This document shows positions 17,852-26,249 of a stretch of DNA of 64,000 bases, piece by piece; the stretch's first letter is position 1; the number at the start of each line of letters is the position of its first letter. The position numbers were made by a program, and so were the translations under genes. This DNA is from Sedimentibacter hydroxybenzoicus DSM 7310 (GTDB lineage Bacteria > Bacillota > Clostridia > Tissierellales > Sedimentibacteraceae). Below the pieces are notes generated by a model that was not told the origin of the DNA, searched no databases, and worked only from the letters and a program-made list of their open reading frames with translations. The stretch is taken from contig NZ_JACBNQ010000001.1 in assembly GCF_013403245.1 (NCBI RefSeq), positions 434,001-498,000 on the forward strand, in the 5' to 3' direction.

Positions 17852-17926
17852 AGGTCGCTGAAAATGACCGCCTGCTTCGTCACCGTTACGGCGACGAAGC
17901 AGGATGAACTTATTTCAACAACCTAT
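17852..17926. repeat. palindromic intergenic element (copy C)
   Basis: The outer arms AGGTCGCTGAAA / TTTCAACAACCT enclose a 15-base near-perfect hairpin, CCTGCTTCGTCACCG with CGGCGACGAAGCAGG, around a TTA loop. It shares the CCTGCTTCGT and GCAGGATGAACTT blocks with the element at 945-1134. It lies between convergently placed transcription units (5' end of the spore-type operon and 3' end of bioY). Confidence 0.6.
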
Positions 17927-17945
17927 ATTGAGAATACAAAGCGTT

Positions 17946-18497
17946 TTATATCCCTTTATATCCCTTTATCTTTTTCCCCACATAAACTGCCAAAGCAGCT
18001 TTGACTGTATCTCCGGGAATAAACATAAACATTCCCATATTTAAAACTTGCATAATATTTAAATTTTTATCAAGCATAATATTTAAAATATAATACATGT
18101 AGGGGATACCTATGATGTATAGAACAACCGTACCTAAAAACACGGCAAGAATTAAATTATTAGTATTATTTGATTTTGATTCTGTAATTTTTCCGATTAA
18201 GAAAGCAATTGTGATATACCCTATTAAAAATCCAAAGCTCGGCTTAAATACTGCCTGAAATCCACCGGTAAAATTGGAGAAGATAGGAAGTCCGGACAAA
18301 CCTAACAATAAATATGCAATTTGTGAATACATTGCTTTTTTTGAACCTAAAATAATTCCCGATAACAATACAAAGAAAGATTGTAAGGTTATTGGTACCG
18401 GTCCCACCGGTATACTTACAAAGGCTCCAATTGCCGTCAATGCGGTAAACATACCTATTTGAGTAATATCTTTCGTACTTAATTTCATAGTTGTCAT
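17946..18497 (-). CDS. bioY: biotin transporter BioY
   Basis: The 183-residue membrane protein is the substrate-binding S component of an ECF-type biotin transporter. It shows the family blocks IPVGPVPITLQSFFVLLSG near the N-terminus and GLSGLPIFSNFTGG, FKPSFGFLIGY in the middle, with about six membrane helices. It overlaps birA by four bases and shares its promoter, so it is under BirA control. No EcfA/EcfT genes are in the window; these are usually shared from elsewhere in the genome. Confidence 0.92.
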   Translation of the reverse strand: MTTMKLSTKDITQIGMFTALTAIGAFVSIPVGPVPITLQSFFVLLSGIILGSKKAMYSQIAYLLLGLSGLPIFSNFTGGFQAVFKPSFGFLIGYITIAFLIGKITESKSNNTNNLILAVFLGTVVLYIIGIPYMYYILNIMLDKNLNIMQVLNMGMFMFIPGDTVKAALAVYVGKKIKGYKGI

Positions 18498-19477
18498 AAG
18501 CTTCTCCTTACGGTAATTTCTCCTGAGTTTAGTATTTCTTTATGTCCATTATCGTGAAAGACTATGAGTGCACCATTAGAGTCAATATCCTGCGCATAGC
18601 CTTCAAACCACTGATTATCCCTGAAGTATCTTATTCTTTCACCTAAAATCATGGACCGTTCTTTATATATTTCAATAAATTTTCTGCTGGAAATATCATT
18701 TAAGACAGATAAAACATTGTTTATGATTTCCGCACTTAATTGATTTCTTATAAATTTTGTTTCGCCGATTTTAAATATGGAGCCTGCAGTATTTTCTATA
18801 TCTACAGGAAACGATTCTGTTTTTATATTTAGTCCTATGCCGACCACAACGCTTTCGATAGTTCCGCTTTCCATGTCTGTAACGGCCTCTGTTAAAATTC
18901 CGCATATCTTTTTGTCATTTAAATAAATGTCATTGACCCATTTGATTTGTGTTACAATACCCGTTGTTTTTTCTATGGCAAGTGAAACGGCAACTGCGGC
19001 AGCAGTAGTTATCAGTACAGAATCATTCATATTGAGTTTCGGCTTCAATATGATACTCATGTAAATACCTGATTCTGGAGGAGAATAAAAGCCTCTTCCC
19101 ATACGTCCCTTGCCGGACAGCTGTTCCTCAGCGAGTATAACAGTACCGTGAACAGCATTATTCATTATCATCAATTTGGCTTCCGTATTTGTAGAATTTA
19201 TAGATTTATATACTTTAACGGGCAGTTCCTTATATTCATCCTTCAGATAAAGACGAATACCCTCTGACGATAACAAATCAGAAGAAATGGCCAGGGAATA
19301 ACCCTTGTTGGATATTCCTTCAATCAGGAAGCCATCTTCCTTCAGTAAATTTATTGCTTTCCATACGGCAGTTCTTGAAACGCCCAGATTTTCTGCCAAT
19401 TCCTGACCTGAAATGCTTTTACCCTTATTTTGTTCCAGCATATGTAAAACATCATTTTTAACAGACAATATTGACAC
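18494..19477 (-). CDS. birA: BirA, biotin protein ligase and biotin operon repressor
   Basis: The 327-residue product has an N-terminal winged-helix domain (LAENLGVSRTAVWKAINLL, residues about 25-45), the ligase core with GKGRMGRGFYSPP and KWVNDIYLNDKKICGILTE, and the C-terminal SH3-like domain. It activates biotin with ATP, attaches it to carboxylase carrier domains and, with biotinyl-AMP, represses biotin genes. The N-terminal HTH makes it the bifunctional class. An operator of the BirA type overlaps its own promoter, so the birA-bioY operon is autoregulated. Confidence 0.93.
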   Translation of the reverse strand: MSILSVKNDVLHMLEQNKGKSISGQELAENLGVSRTAVWKAINLLKEDGFLIEGISNKGYSLAISSDLLSSEGIRLYLKDEYKELPVKVYKSINSTNTEAKLMIMNNAVHGTVILAEEQLSGKGRMGRGFYSPPESGIYMSIILKPKLNMNDSVLITTAAAVAVSLAIEKTTGIVTQIKWVNDIYLNDKKICGILTEAVTDMESGTIESVVVGIGLNIKTESFPVDIENTAGSIFKIGETKFIRNQLSAEIINNVLSVLNDISSRKFIEIYKERSMILGERIRYFRDNQWFEGYAQDIDSNGALIVFHDNGHKEILNSGEITVRRSL

Positions 19478-19524
19478 CTCTATTTTAAAAACTTTTATTT
19501 TCTGAAAAGTACTAATCTTACATT

Positions 19525-19554
19525 ATTATAAATTATAGCATAAAGTATTGTCAA
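19525..19554 (-). promoter_or_regulatory. sigma-A promoter of birA-bioY
   Basis: On the minus strand TTGACA (19554-19549) is followed after 18 bases by TATAAT (19530-19525). The -35 hexamer lies inside the left arm of the BirA operator. Confidence 0.7.
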
Positions 19555-19579
19555 CCTAAATTTCATTACGGTTAACAAT
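19547..19579. promoter_or_regulatory. BirA operator (biotin box)
   Basis: ATTGTCAACC (19547-19556) and GGTTAACAAT (19570-19579) are inverted repeats with one mismatch, 13 bases apart. This matches the TTGTNAACC...GGTTNACAA BirA box known from other bacteria. Its position over the -35 element explains biotin-dependent repression. Confidence 0.82.
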
Positions 19580-19737
19580 ATCCCCCTTTCTATGACAAGA
19601 TACTATACAATAAATTCGCTCTTTGGAGCTGGGATTAGCAGCATAATACTATTGACAGCAGGTAAATAATACGATAGCATAAATAAAGAGTTTTTTTAAC
19701 TTCTGCTCGAAAATTTGATATTAAGGAATAAAAAATC

Positions 19738-20838
19738 ATGAGCTTGATTGAAATTACAAAGGATTGCTATTTATATAATTCGAAAAACATAGAGATGGTT
19801 AGCTTAATTTCAAGCATTTTTTTTGATGAAGGTAATAAGAGATATTTAGAATTCTATAACTTAGAATTTATAGAAGAAATTAAAAAAAAATATAGATTTT
19901 TGCATGAAATCTTAAATGAACTAAAATACAGCGGTATGCCGCTTTTAGAGTTTTTGTTTAATAGAAAAGATTTATATAATAACCAGGAGATTAATTGTTT
20001 ATTTAATGATGATTCAAAATCAGAATTTTTTTTATATGATAGCCAAAAACTAAATTTTCCGATAAATGATTTCGAAAATTTAGTTGAATATGAAAAATAC
20101 CTTTTAGATATGGAAGCTGATATCTTTTTCTATAAACTTTTTTCAGAGGATATTGATAAAGACATTATAAAGGCTGCTATACATGATTCTTATAAGTTAA
20201 GCGAATTATACGAAAAAAACAATTATATAACTAAGAGCTTTATTGGACTTAAGACACTTATTGATAACAGAGAAATGTTTATAAGAGATTTCTTCAGTTG
20301 TGCCAGAGCTTTGCAAGGTACAGAATTTGAAAATGGAATTGAATATATCAATAATATTTTTGATGATGAAAGAAAGAAATTCGAAAAAAGTATAGGAAAA
20401 GAAGAACCTTTAGAGGTGTCACAGCAAATTATGGGGAAAACCTTTAAAAACAGAGGTCCATATAAAAAATTTATATTTATACCAAGTGTATTTTCACCCT
20501 ATAAAGCCATGAGATTTTTCTATGATTATCAGGCATTAATTTATTCAATTGGAAAAAATGAGTTTACAAATACTGATGCGATTAATAAACTAAAAGCTAT
20601 ATCAGACGAAAGCAGATTAAAAATCATAGAAATTTTACGAAAAAGCGGTCCGATGATTGGAGTGGATTTAGCAAAGAACTTAAATATTGCTAATTCAACT
20701 CTTTCCCATCATATAGAGCAGCTGAGTACAGCAGGCCTTTTAAATGAAGAAAGGGTTAAAAATTCCAAATATTATAGTATAAATACAAATTCTTTGGATG
20801 ACCTTATTAAGTATCTGAGTGAATTGTTTAAGGAATAA
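19738..20838 (+). CDS. ArsR-type transcriptional regulator with long N-terminal domain
   Basis: The 366-residue protein has a C-terminal winged helix (about residues 275-365) of the ArsR/HTH_20 kind: LKAISDESRLKIIEILRK, then LAKNLNIANSTLSHHIEQL. The N-terminal 270 residues are rich in Asp/Glu/Phe/Tyr and match no family recognised here; they may bind a ligand. No metal-binding Cys cluster is seen. It precedes an ABC-2 exporter operon, separated by a terminator and a promoter with a palindrome, and is the likely regulator of that operon. Confidence 0.75.
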   Translation: MSLIEITKDCYLYNSKNIEMVSLISSIFFDEGNKRYLEFYNLEFIEEIKKKYRFLHEILNELKYSGMPLLEFLFNRKDLYNNQEINCLFNDDSKSEFFLYDSQKLNFPINDFENLVEYEKYLLDMEADIFFYKLFSEDIDKDIIKAAIHDSYKLSELYEKNNYITKSFIGLKTLIDNREMFIRDFFSCARALQGTEFENGIEYINNIFDDERKKFEKSIGKEEPLEVSQQIMGKTFKNRGPYKKFIFIPSVFSPYKAMRFFYDYQALIYSIGKNEFTNTDAINKLKAISDESRLKIIEILRKSGPMIGVDLAKNLNIANSTLSHHIEQLSTAGLLNEERVKNSKYYSINTNSLDDLIKYLSELFKE

Positions 20839-20856
20839 ATATTAAATAATTAAAAT

Positions 20857-20897
20857 AAAAACTACTAAAATTCAATTAAAAATTTTAGTAGTTTTTT
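20857..20897 (+). terminator. intrinsic terminator after the ArsR-type gene
   Basis: A 15-base perfect stem, AAAACTACTAAAATT with AATTTTAGTAGTTTT, followed by T residues. Confidence 0.85.
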
Positions 20898-20898
20898 G

Positions 20899-20927
20899 TT
20901 GACAAAAAATTAAATCAAAATTATACT
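20899..20927 (+). promoter_or_regulatory. sigma-A promoter of the ABC-2 exporter operon
   Basis: TTGACA and TATACT are 17 bases apart, directly after the upstream terminator and about 80 bases before the ATG at 21007. Confidence 0.75.
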
Positions 20928-20933
20928 ATATTT

Positions 20934-20945
20934 ATCTAATTAGAT
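20934..20945. promoter_or_regulatory. candidate operator palindrome
   Basis: ATCTAATTAGAT is a perfect 12-base palindrome lying at the expected transcription start, six bases after the -10 box. The adjacent ArsR-type regulator is the obvious candidate to bind it (inference). Confidence 0.4.
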
Positions 20946-21006
20946 TAATATCGAAATATAAAACTATTTATTAACCTTTGATACCAACAGGAAGGAATCT
21001 ATAATA

Positions 21007-21981
21007 ATGCAGAACTTAATTGAATTAAAAGACCTGAAGCGTGAATTTGTTATAACAAAGGGTTGGATTAAGAGGAAAAAAGAAATTGTTAAGGCCGTAG
21101 ACGGCATTTCATTTGAAGTAAAAAAAGGTGAAATTTTTGGACTCTTAGGGCAAAATGGAGCCGGAAAAACCACTATAATTAAAATGCTTATAACTCTGCT
21201 CGCACCTAGTTCAGGAACTTGTAAAGTGTTAGGCTATAACACATACGGAGAAGAAAAGGAATTCAGAGATAAAATTAATTTCATCTTCGGCGGCGAAATG
21301 GGAGTTTATAAAAGGCTGTCGGCAAGAGATAATCTGAAATATTTTGCTAATCTATATTATATGGATGAAGCTAAGGCAAATAAGCAGATTGATAAACTGT
21401 TGGAATTAGTAGATTTAAAAAATAAGGCAGATGTATTAGTGGAAACATTCTCTAAAGGAATGGTCCAAAGGCTTCAAATAGCAAGAGGCCTTATAAATGA
21501 TCCTGAGATTATTTTTATGGATGAACCTACAATCGGCTTAGATCCCTTAGGTGCAAAAATCCTAAGAAATATTATCAGAAAGCTAAAAACAGATGGTAAA
21601 ACTATAATGCTTACAACACATTACCTTTATGAGGCTGATGAGTTATGCGATAGAATTGCTATCATAAATAACGGACACCTTGTAGCACTTGGAACACCTC
21701 AAGAACTACGAAATATTATAAGTGGAATGAACACTATAGAAATAGTTTTAGAAAAAGTAACTAATGAGACAATTGATGTTATAGAAAAACTTGAAAGTGT
21801 TCGTTCCGTCGAGAAAGCAGATACAGACAAGGGCATTAAGCTTATTATAAAATATTTAGAAGATGCAGATATAAGCGGGAATATATTGAACTCGTTAAGC
21901 GGCTTGAAAATATTATCTTTCAATCAAAAGGAATTAACCTTAGAGGATGTATATATCAAGCTTGTGGAAGCATCACGATAA
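21007..21981 (+). CDS. ABC transporter ATP-binding protein (DrrA-like)
   Basis: The 324-residue ATPase has Walker A GQNGAGKTT, a signature region FSKGMVQRLQIARGL (Lys instead of the second Gly), Walker B IIFMDEPTIGLDP and the switch His in LTTHYLYEADEL. The C-terminal 80 residues form the extra domain typical of drug-exporter ATPases of the DrrA/NatA group. GGAAGG precedes the ATG. With the two following permeases it forms a type-2 ABC exporter. The substrate is unknown. Confidence 0.88.
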   Translation: MQNLIELKDLKREFVITKGWIKRKKEIVKAVDGISFEVKKGEIFGLLGQNGAGKTTIIKMLITLLAPSSGTCKVLGYNTYGEEKEFRDKINFIFGGEMGVYKRLSARDNLKYFANLYYMDEAKANKQIDKLLELVDLKNKADVLVETFSKGMVQRLQIARGLINDPEIIFMDEPTIGLDPLGAKILRNIIRKLKTDGKTIMLTTHYLYEADELCDRIAIINNGHLVALGTPQELRNIISGMNTIEIVLEKVTNETIDVIEKLESVRSVEKADTDKGIKLIIKYLEDADISGNILNSLSGLKILSFNQKELTLEDVYIKLVEASR

Positions 21982-21994
21982 AATGGAGGCCATT

Positions 21995-22777
21995 ATGAAA
22001 AATTTAAAGGTTTTATGGACAACCATGACATTGCAAATGAAAAATTCATTTGTTCGCCCTATGTTTAGATTTTGCTTATTAGCAAATCCTTTGGTAAATA
22101 CTATACTTCTGTATGAAATGTTTATTAATTCCGGACAAATTAATTTTATAAATTATGTAATACTTGGAGCCGGTCTCATGGGTATATGGAGCTGCATCTG
22201 CTTTTCATCGGCAGGAGATATCAACAGAGAAAGATGGTACGGAACTCTTTCGATAATCTATACGGCCCCTGCAGATTTCAGACTAGTTATAATTGGAAAG
22301 ATACTTGGCAATACAATTCTATCGCTGATTACATTTGCTGTTTCATTTGCTGCGGCAAGGTTGTTTTTCAAAGGTAATTTCTATGCCCCACAGGCTTATC
22401 AATTCCTTATTTCTTTTATTTCAATGATATTAAGCTTTGCAGTTATAGCAATATTTTTAGCTTATTTACTGACATTGTCAAGAAAGACAACATTATACAT
22501 GAATTTAATTGAATATCCGGTAATTTTAGTCTGTGGATTTGTTTTCCCCGTAGACATATTGCCAAATTGGGTTCAGAAAATAAGCTTTTCATTACCGCCT
22601 ACATGGGCTGTAAAACTTCTGAGGATGAGTGTTGCGGGTGAAGTTGAAGCATCCATATTCTTAGATACATTTTATAAACTTGTTTTTATCACAGGAATTT
22701 ATGTGATTATTGTAATTTTACTTTATAAAATAATAAATAAACAAGTTAGAAAACTGGGAACATTGGAAATGCAATAA
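21995..22777 (+). CDS. ABC-2 type permease
   Basis: The 260-residue membrane protein has about six hydrophobic segments and the ABC-2 pattern of an N-terminal amphipathic stretch, RERWYGTLSIIYTAP-type conserved loop (here after GDIN) and a late LPPTWAVKLLR block. The ATG at 21995 has GGAGG eight bases upstream; 13 bases separate it from the ATPase gene. It pairs with the next permease as the membrane part of the exporter. Confidence 0.83.
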   Translation: MKNLKVLWTTMTLQMKNSFVRPMFRFCLLANPLVNTILLYEMFINSGQINFINYVILGAGLMGIWSCICFSSAGDINRERWYGTLSIIYTAPADFRLVIIGKILGNTILSLITFAVSFAAARLFFKGNFYAPQAYQFLISFISMILSFAVIAIFLAYLLTLSRKTTLYMNLIEYPVILVCGFVFPVDILPNWVQKISFSLPPTWAVKLLRMSVAGEVEASIFLDTFYKLVFITGIYVIIVILLYKIINKQVRKLGTLEMQ

Positions 22778-22795
22778 GAAATAATGGAGGTAAAT

Positions 22796-23575
22796 ATGAA
22801 AAGATTTATAAATCAAGCATGGTTAAGCTTTAAAATAAGATATGCAGCAATTTCTTTTGAAGAATTTTTATTGCTTGAATCTTTATATCCGCTGATTACA
22901 TTAGCATTTTACTGTATATTGGCAGCTTATAGCTTCAATACAAATAATCTTGCAAAATGGGTTGTAGGCAATTCGTTTTTACTATGCACAAATATATGTA
23001 TATTTGCTTTGGGATCAGCATTTGATGAAGAAAGATATACCGGCAGAATCAGGTCAATAATTATATCTCCGGTAAGCAAATTGTTAATAGTTTTGGAGAA
23101 GGGATTTTTTCCGGCGATAATTTCGGTTATTACTGTATTTTTCGGGTTTATGATAGGAAGCCTGATATTTAATGTTGATTTTACATCAATCAATTTATGG
23201 CTGTTCTTATTTGTAATTATAGTAGGAATGTTTTCAATGACCGGATTTTCATTGTTTTTATCATCATTTGGTTTAATAACAGATTCCATGCATTTTATAC
23301 TAAATTTAGTAGCAAATATATTAATAATATTCAGCGGAGCGAATTTCCCTATAACACAGCTTCCACAAACACTTCAAGTAATATCAAAAATCATACCTCT
23401 GACACGAAGCATAGAGTCGGCAAATATGCTGTTTGGTGGATATGATACATATAAATTCGTATGGTTATTATTAGAAGAAATGCTTGTAGGCATTATATTT
23501 TATGTAATTAGTTATTTTGTCATTAAAATCGCAGAAAAAACAGCCAAAAAAAATGCAACATTAGAGTTATTTTAA
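22796..23575 (+). CDS. ABC-2 type permease
   Basis: The 259-residue membrane protein resembles the preceding permease in layout: about six membrane helices, a DEERYTGRIRSIIISP loop corresponding to the RWYGTLS loop of its partner, and a late IPLTRSIESANML block. The start at 22796 follows GGAGG. The three genes form a heterodimeric-permease exporter like those for antimicrobial peptides or drugs. No terminator is obvious after it. Confidence 0.82.
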   Translation: MKRFINQAWLSFKIRYAAISFEEFLLLESLYPLITLAFYCILAAYSFNTNNLAKWVVGNSFLLCTNICIFALGSAFDEERYTGRIRSIIISPVSKLLIVLEKGFFPAIISVITVFFGFMIGSLIFNVDFTSINLWLFLFVIIVGMFSMTGFSLFLSSFGLITDSMHFILNLVANILIIFSGANFPITQLPQTLQVISKIIPLTRSIESANMLFGGYDTYKFVWLLLEEMLVGIIFYVISYFVIKIAEKTAKKNATLELF

Positions 23576-23701
23576 AATCCGTCCCTAACGCTCCCCCCCT
23601 AAAATTCCCTTAATAATATTGCAAAAAAAATTGGAACAAAAATTAAATTAATCAGTCTAATAAAGTAATAAACTAATATTATTATAATATAGGAGGTCAA
23701 T

Positions 23702-24919
23702 ATGAATATGAAAAGAGTATTAGTTATAGGATTGTGTTGTATAACTATTTCAACAAGTACAGTATTCGGCTTATCATATAGCTTAAATATAAATTCGGAT
23801 ATAAAAATACATCTTAATAATGAATGGATAAAATTGAAGGATGAACCGTTTATTGAAAATGACCGCATCATGATACCTTTGGAATTCGTAGAAAAATTAG
23901 ATGCAAGGATTGAAACAGATTTAAATACGGGTTATATTAAAATATACAAGGAAGATATTATAATAGAAATGCAGACAGGCAAAAATACAGCCAAGGTAAT
24001 TAATAATGACGGCGGTACATTGACAGAGAAGGAAGCTGAAATAAATATGCCGCCTGTAAATGTTGATTCAGTATACTTCGTGCCGCTGCGATTTGTTGCA
24101 GAAAATTTAGGCTTTTACGTACAGTGGGATAATTGGCAGCGTGCCGCTCAGGTTAAAGAGGAAGGTGATGTTATGGCAGTTGAAAGACCGATAGAATTTG
24201 AAATTGTTGACAGGGAAACCATATTAAACAATGAGCTTTTATTAAATCTATACAACGAAAATTACATGTCAAAGGGAATTTATTTTCTGATGGATGATGA
24301 ATGGATGTATGTTCTTTTATCTGCAGGGGAAAAGCCGACAGGAGGTTATAGCCTGTCCATAGACAGCATCACCGAAGTAACTCCAGGTACTGCATATATT
24401 AATGCAATATTGAATTCACCTGATAAAGACAGCATTGTGACACAGGCACTGACATTCCCAAACAAGATGCTGAAATTTGATAAAAACAACATTGTGAACA
24501 TTCAATGGGATTTGTCCGGCAACGAACTGAGCGATGAGGCAGAAAGAAATGAAGTAATAAATTTAGTTCAGAATTTCGGCGGACAGTTAAAAATGGTTTC
24601 ATTATTAGCACCCGAGGATATAATTAAAGAAAATATGGAGAAATATTACTGTGAATACGTTACGTCAAAGCTTATAGAAGATTGGCTTGATAATCCTGCA
24701 AAAGCACCGGGCAGATTGCTTTCAAGCCCTTGGCCGGAAAGGATAGATATTTTGGAAATTGAAAAACTATCCGAAGATGAATATGAGGTTAAAGGCAACA
24801 TAATTGAACTTACAAGTGCTGAGCTTAAGGAAGGCGGCATAGCGGTCGGTAAGCCCATAACATTAAACATTAAAAAATACGATGAAAAATGGGTAATCGA
24901 CGCATTCGATTTCGAATAA
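23702..24919 (+). CDS. exported protein with copper-amine-oxidase-N-like and PrcB-like domains
   Basis: The 405-residue protein has a Sec signal peptide (MKRVLVIGLCCITISTSTVFG). A stalk domain of the Cu_amine_oxidN1 type follows (about residues 40-155; VYFVPLRFVAENLGFYVQW). Next comes a PrcB_C-like domain (about 180-270) with the hallmark EKPTGGYSLSI block, then an acidic C-terminal domain not recognised. Such proteins are found on clostridial cell surfaces; PrcB domains inhibit or assist proteases. AGGAGG lies before the ATG and a terminator follows. It appears to be monocistronic. Confidence 0.75.
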   Translation: MNMKRVLVIGLCCITISTSTVFGLSYSLNINSDIKIHLNNEWIKLKDEPFIENDRIMIPLEFVEKLDARIETDLNTGYIKIYKEDIIIEMQTGKNTAKVINNDGGTLTEKEAEINMPPVNVDSVYFVPLRFVAENLGFYVQWDNWQRAAQVKEEGDVMAVERPIEFEIVDRETILNNELLLNLYNENYMSKGIYFLMDDEWMYVLLSAGEKPTGGYSLSIDSITEVTPGTAYINAILNSPDKDSIVTQALTFPNKMLKFDKNNIVNIQWDLSGNELSDEAERNEVINLVQNFGGQLKMVSLLAPEDIIKENMEKYYCEYVTSKLIEDWLDNPAKAPGRLLSSPWPERIDILEIEKLSEDEYEVKGNIIELTSAELKEGGIAVGKPITLNIKKYDEKWVIDAFDFE

Positions 24920-24937
24920 TGAGATTTATGTATAAAC

Positions 24938-24969
24938 ACCGGTACAAAATAACTTGTGCCGGTATTTTA
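24938..24969 (+). terminator. intrinsic terminator
   Basis: ACCGGTACAA pairs with TTGTGCCGGT (one G-T pair), followed by ATTTTAT. Confidence 0.65.
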
Positions 24970-25052
24970 TATGTCAAATTTGTGACGTTATTAGCTTGAA
25001 AGGCATTATCGCTTGTGGTAATATAAAACATATATTAGTGGAGGAAAAACTT

Positions 25053-25937
25053 ATGGATATAAGAGTGTTACGTTATTTTCTGGCTGTTGCCAGAGAGGAA
25101 AATATATCAAATGCTGCGAAAATCCTTCATGTAACCCAGCCTACACTTTCACGACAGCTAATGGAATTAGAATCAGAATTGGGTGTAAAGCTGTTCCTGC
25201 GCAGCAGTGGTAACAGATCTATCACATTGACAGAAGAAGGTATGCTTCTTCGTAAGCGGGCAGAAGAAATACTGGACCTGGTGGAAAAAACGGAATCAGA
25301 GCTTGTGGCACCGGGAGAAAGCATAAGCGGTGACATATATATCGGCAGCGGAGAAACCCACGTAATCAGTCTGTTGTCCAAGGTAATTAAAGATATCAGA
25401 GAAGAGCATCCTGACATTCATTTTCACTTTTTCAGTGGAAATGCAGATAATGTGACCGAGCGACTGGATAATGGATTGATAGACTTTGGTGTCCTTGCTG
25501 AACCGTCTAATATCTCAAAGTATGATTCAATTTTGTTACCTGAAGCTGATACATGGGGACTTCTCATGCGTAAGGATCATCCTCTGGCAAAGAAAGATTA
25601 CATTGAGGCATGTGATTTACAAGGTATACCTCTTATCAGCTCAAGTCAACGATTAACTGACAATGCGTTTTCAAACTGGATGATGGACGATTATGAAAAG
25701 CTGAATATTGTAGGTACATACACACTTCTTTACAATGCATCCCTTTTGGTAAAGGACAATATCTGTTGTGCCCTGTGTCTTGATAAAATTGTCAGCACAT
25801 CGGAGGAAAGCGTATTATGCTTCCGACCGCTGGAGCCAGGACTTGAAGCTCAATGGCATATAGTCTGGAAAAAATATCAGGTCTTTTCAAAGTCAACAGA
25901 AGTTTTCTTAAAAAGGCTGCAGGAAGAATTTAGATGA
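25053..25937 (+). CDS. LysR family transcriptional regulator
   Basis: The 294-residue protein has the LysR HTH (VLRYFLAVAREENISNAAK, then VTQPTLSRQLMELE) and an effector-binding domain starting with GDIYIGSGETHVISLL. The ATG at 25053 has GGAGG nine bases upstream. A Cys-rich stretch in the effector domain (DNICCALCLD) is of note and could be redox sensitive. It lies directly upstream of, and in the same direction as, the flavodoxin/aldo-keto reductase fusion, which it probably controls. A weak terminator separates the two. Confidence 0.88.
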   Translation: MDIRVLRYFLAVAREENISNAAKILHVTQPTLSRQLMELESELGVKLFLRSSGNRSITLTEEGMLLRKRAEEILDLVEKTESELVAPGESISGDIYIGSGETHVISLLSKVIKDIREEHPDIHFHFFSGNADNVTERLDNGLIDFGVLAEPSNISKYDSILLPEADTWGLLMRKDHPLAKKDYIEACDLQGIPLISSSQRLTDNAFSNWMMDDYEKLNIVGTYTLLYNASLLVKDNICCALCLDKIVSTSEESVLCFRPLEPGLEAQWHIVWKKYQVFSKSTEVFLKRLQEEFR

Positions 25938-25942
25938 TTATT

Positions 25943-25975
25943 GCTCGGTATAGTTGAATATGCCGGGCATTTTTT
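25943..25975 (+). terminator. intrinsic terminator after the LysR gene
   Basis: GCTCGGTATA pairs with TATGCCGGGC (two G-T pairs), followed by ATTTTTT. Confidence 0.65.
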
Positions 25976-26093
25976 GCTTTGATAATGCCTTTTAAGCATA
26001 AAACAATATTTGGTATAAGTATTTTACATAATAAATTGTGTTATATATAATAATAAATAAATCATTTGAGAAGAGCTGCCAGGAGGGTAAATA

Positions 26094-26249
26094 TTGAGTA
26101 AGAAAGCTCTTGTTATCTCAACAAGTCTCCGCAAGGTCAGCAACTTTGAAGCATTGGCCAAGGAATTTGAAAAGGAGGAAATAGAATATGAAACAAATAT
26201 TATCACTTATCTTAAGCTTTACATTGTTTTTTCCGCTCGCTGCTTGTGA
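26094..26249 (+). pseudogene. truncated N-terminal stub of a flavodoxin-fold/FMN reductase gene
   Basis: A TTG start with a strong AGGAGGG site encodes SKKALVISTSLRKVSNFEAL, which is the N-terminal P-loop strand of NADPH-dependent FMN reductases and iron-sulfur flavoproteins (usual form: VLVISGSPRKGGNS). After about 30 residues the frame runs into the signal peptide region of the next gene and stops. The stub therefore lacks the rest of the about 180-residue domain. It looks like the remnant of a deletion that joined the start of a flavoprotein gene to the ribosome site of the downstream gene. It may now act as a leader ORF. Confidence 0.6.

Noticed and set aside
26094-26249. Stub considered as a functional small protein.
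   Set aside because: The match to the flavoprotein N-terminus stops abruptly at the next gene's ribosome site, which fits a deletion better. A leader role is not excluded.
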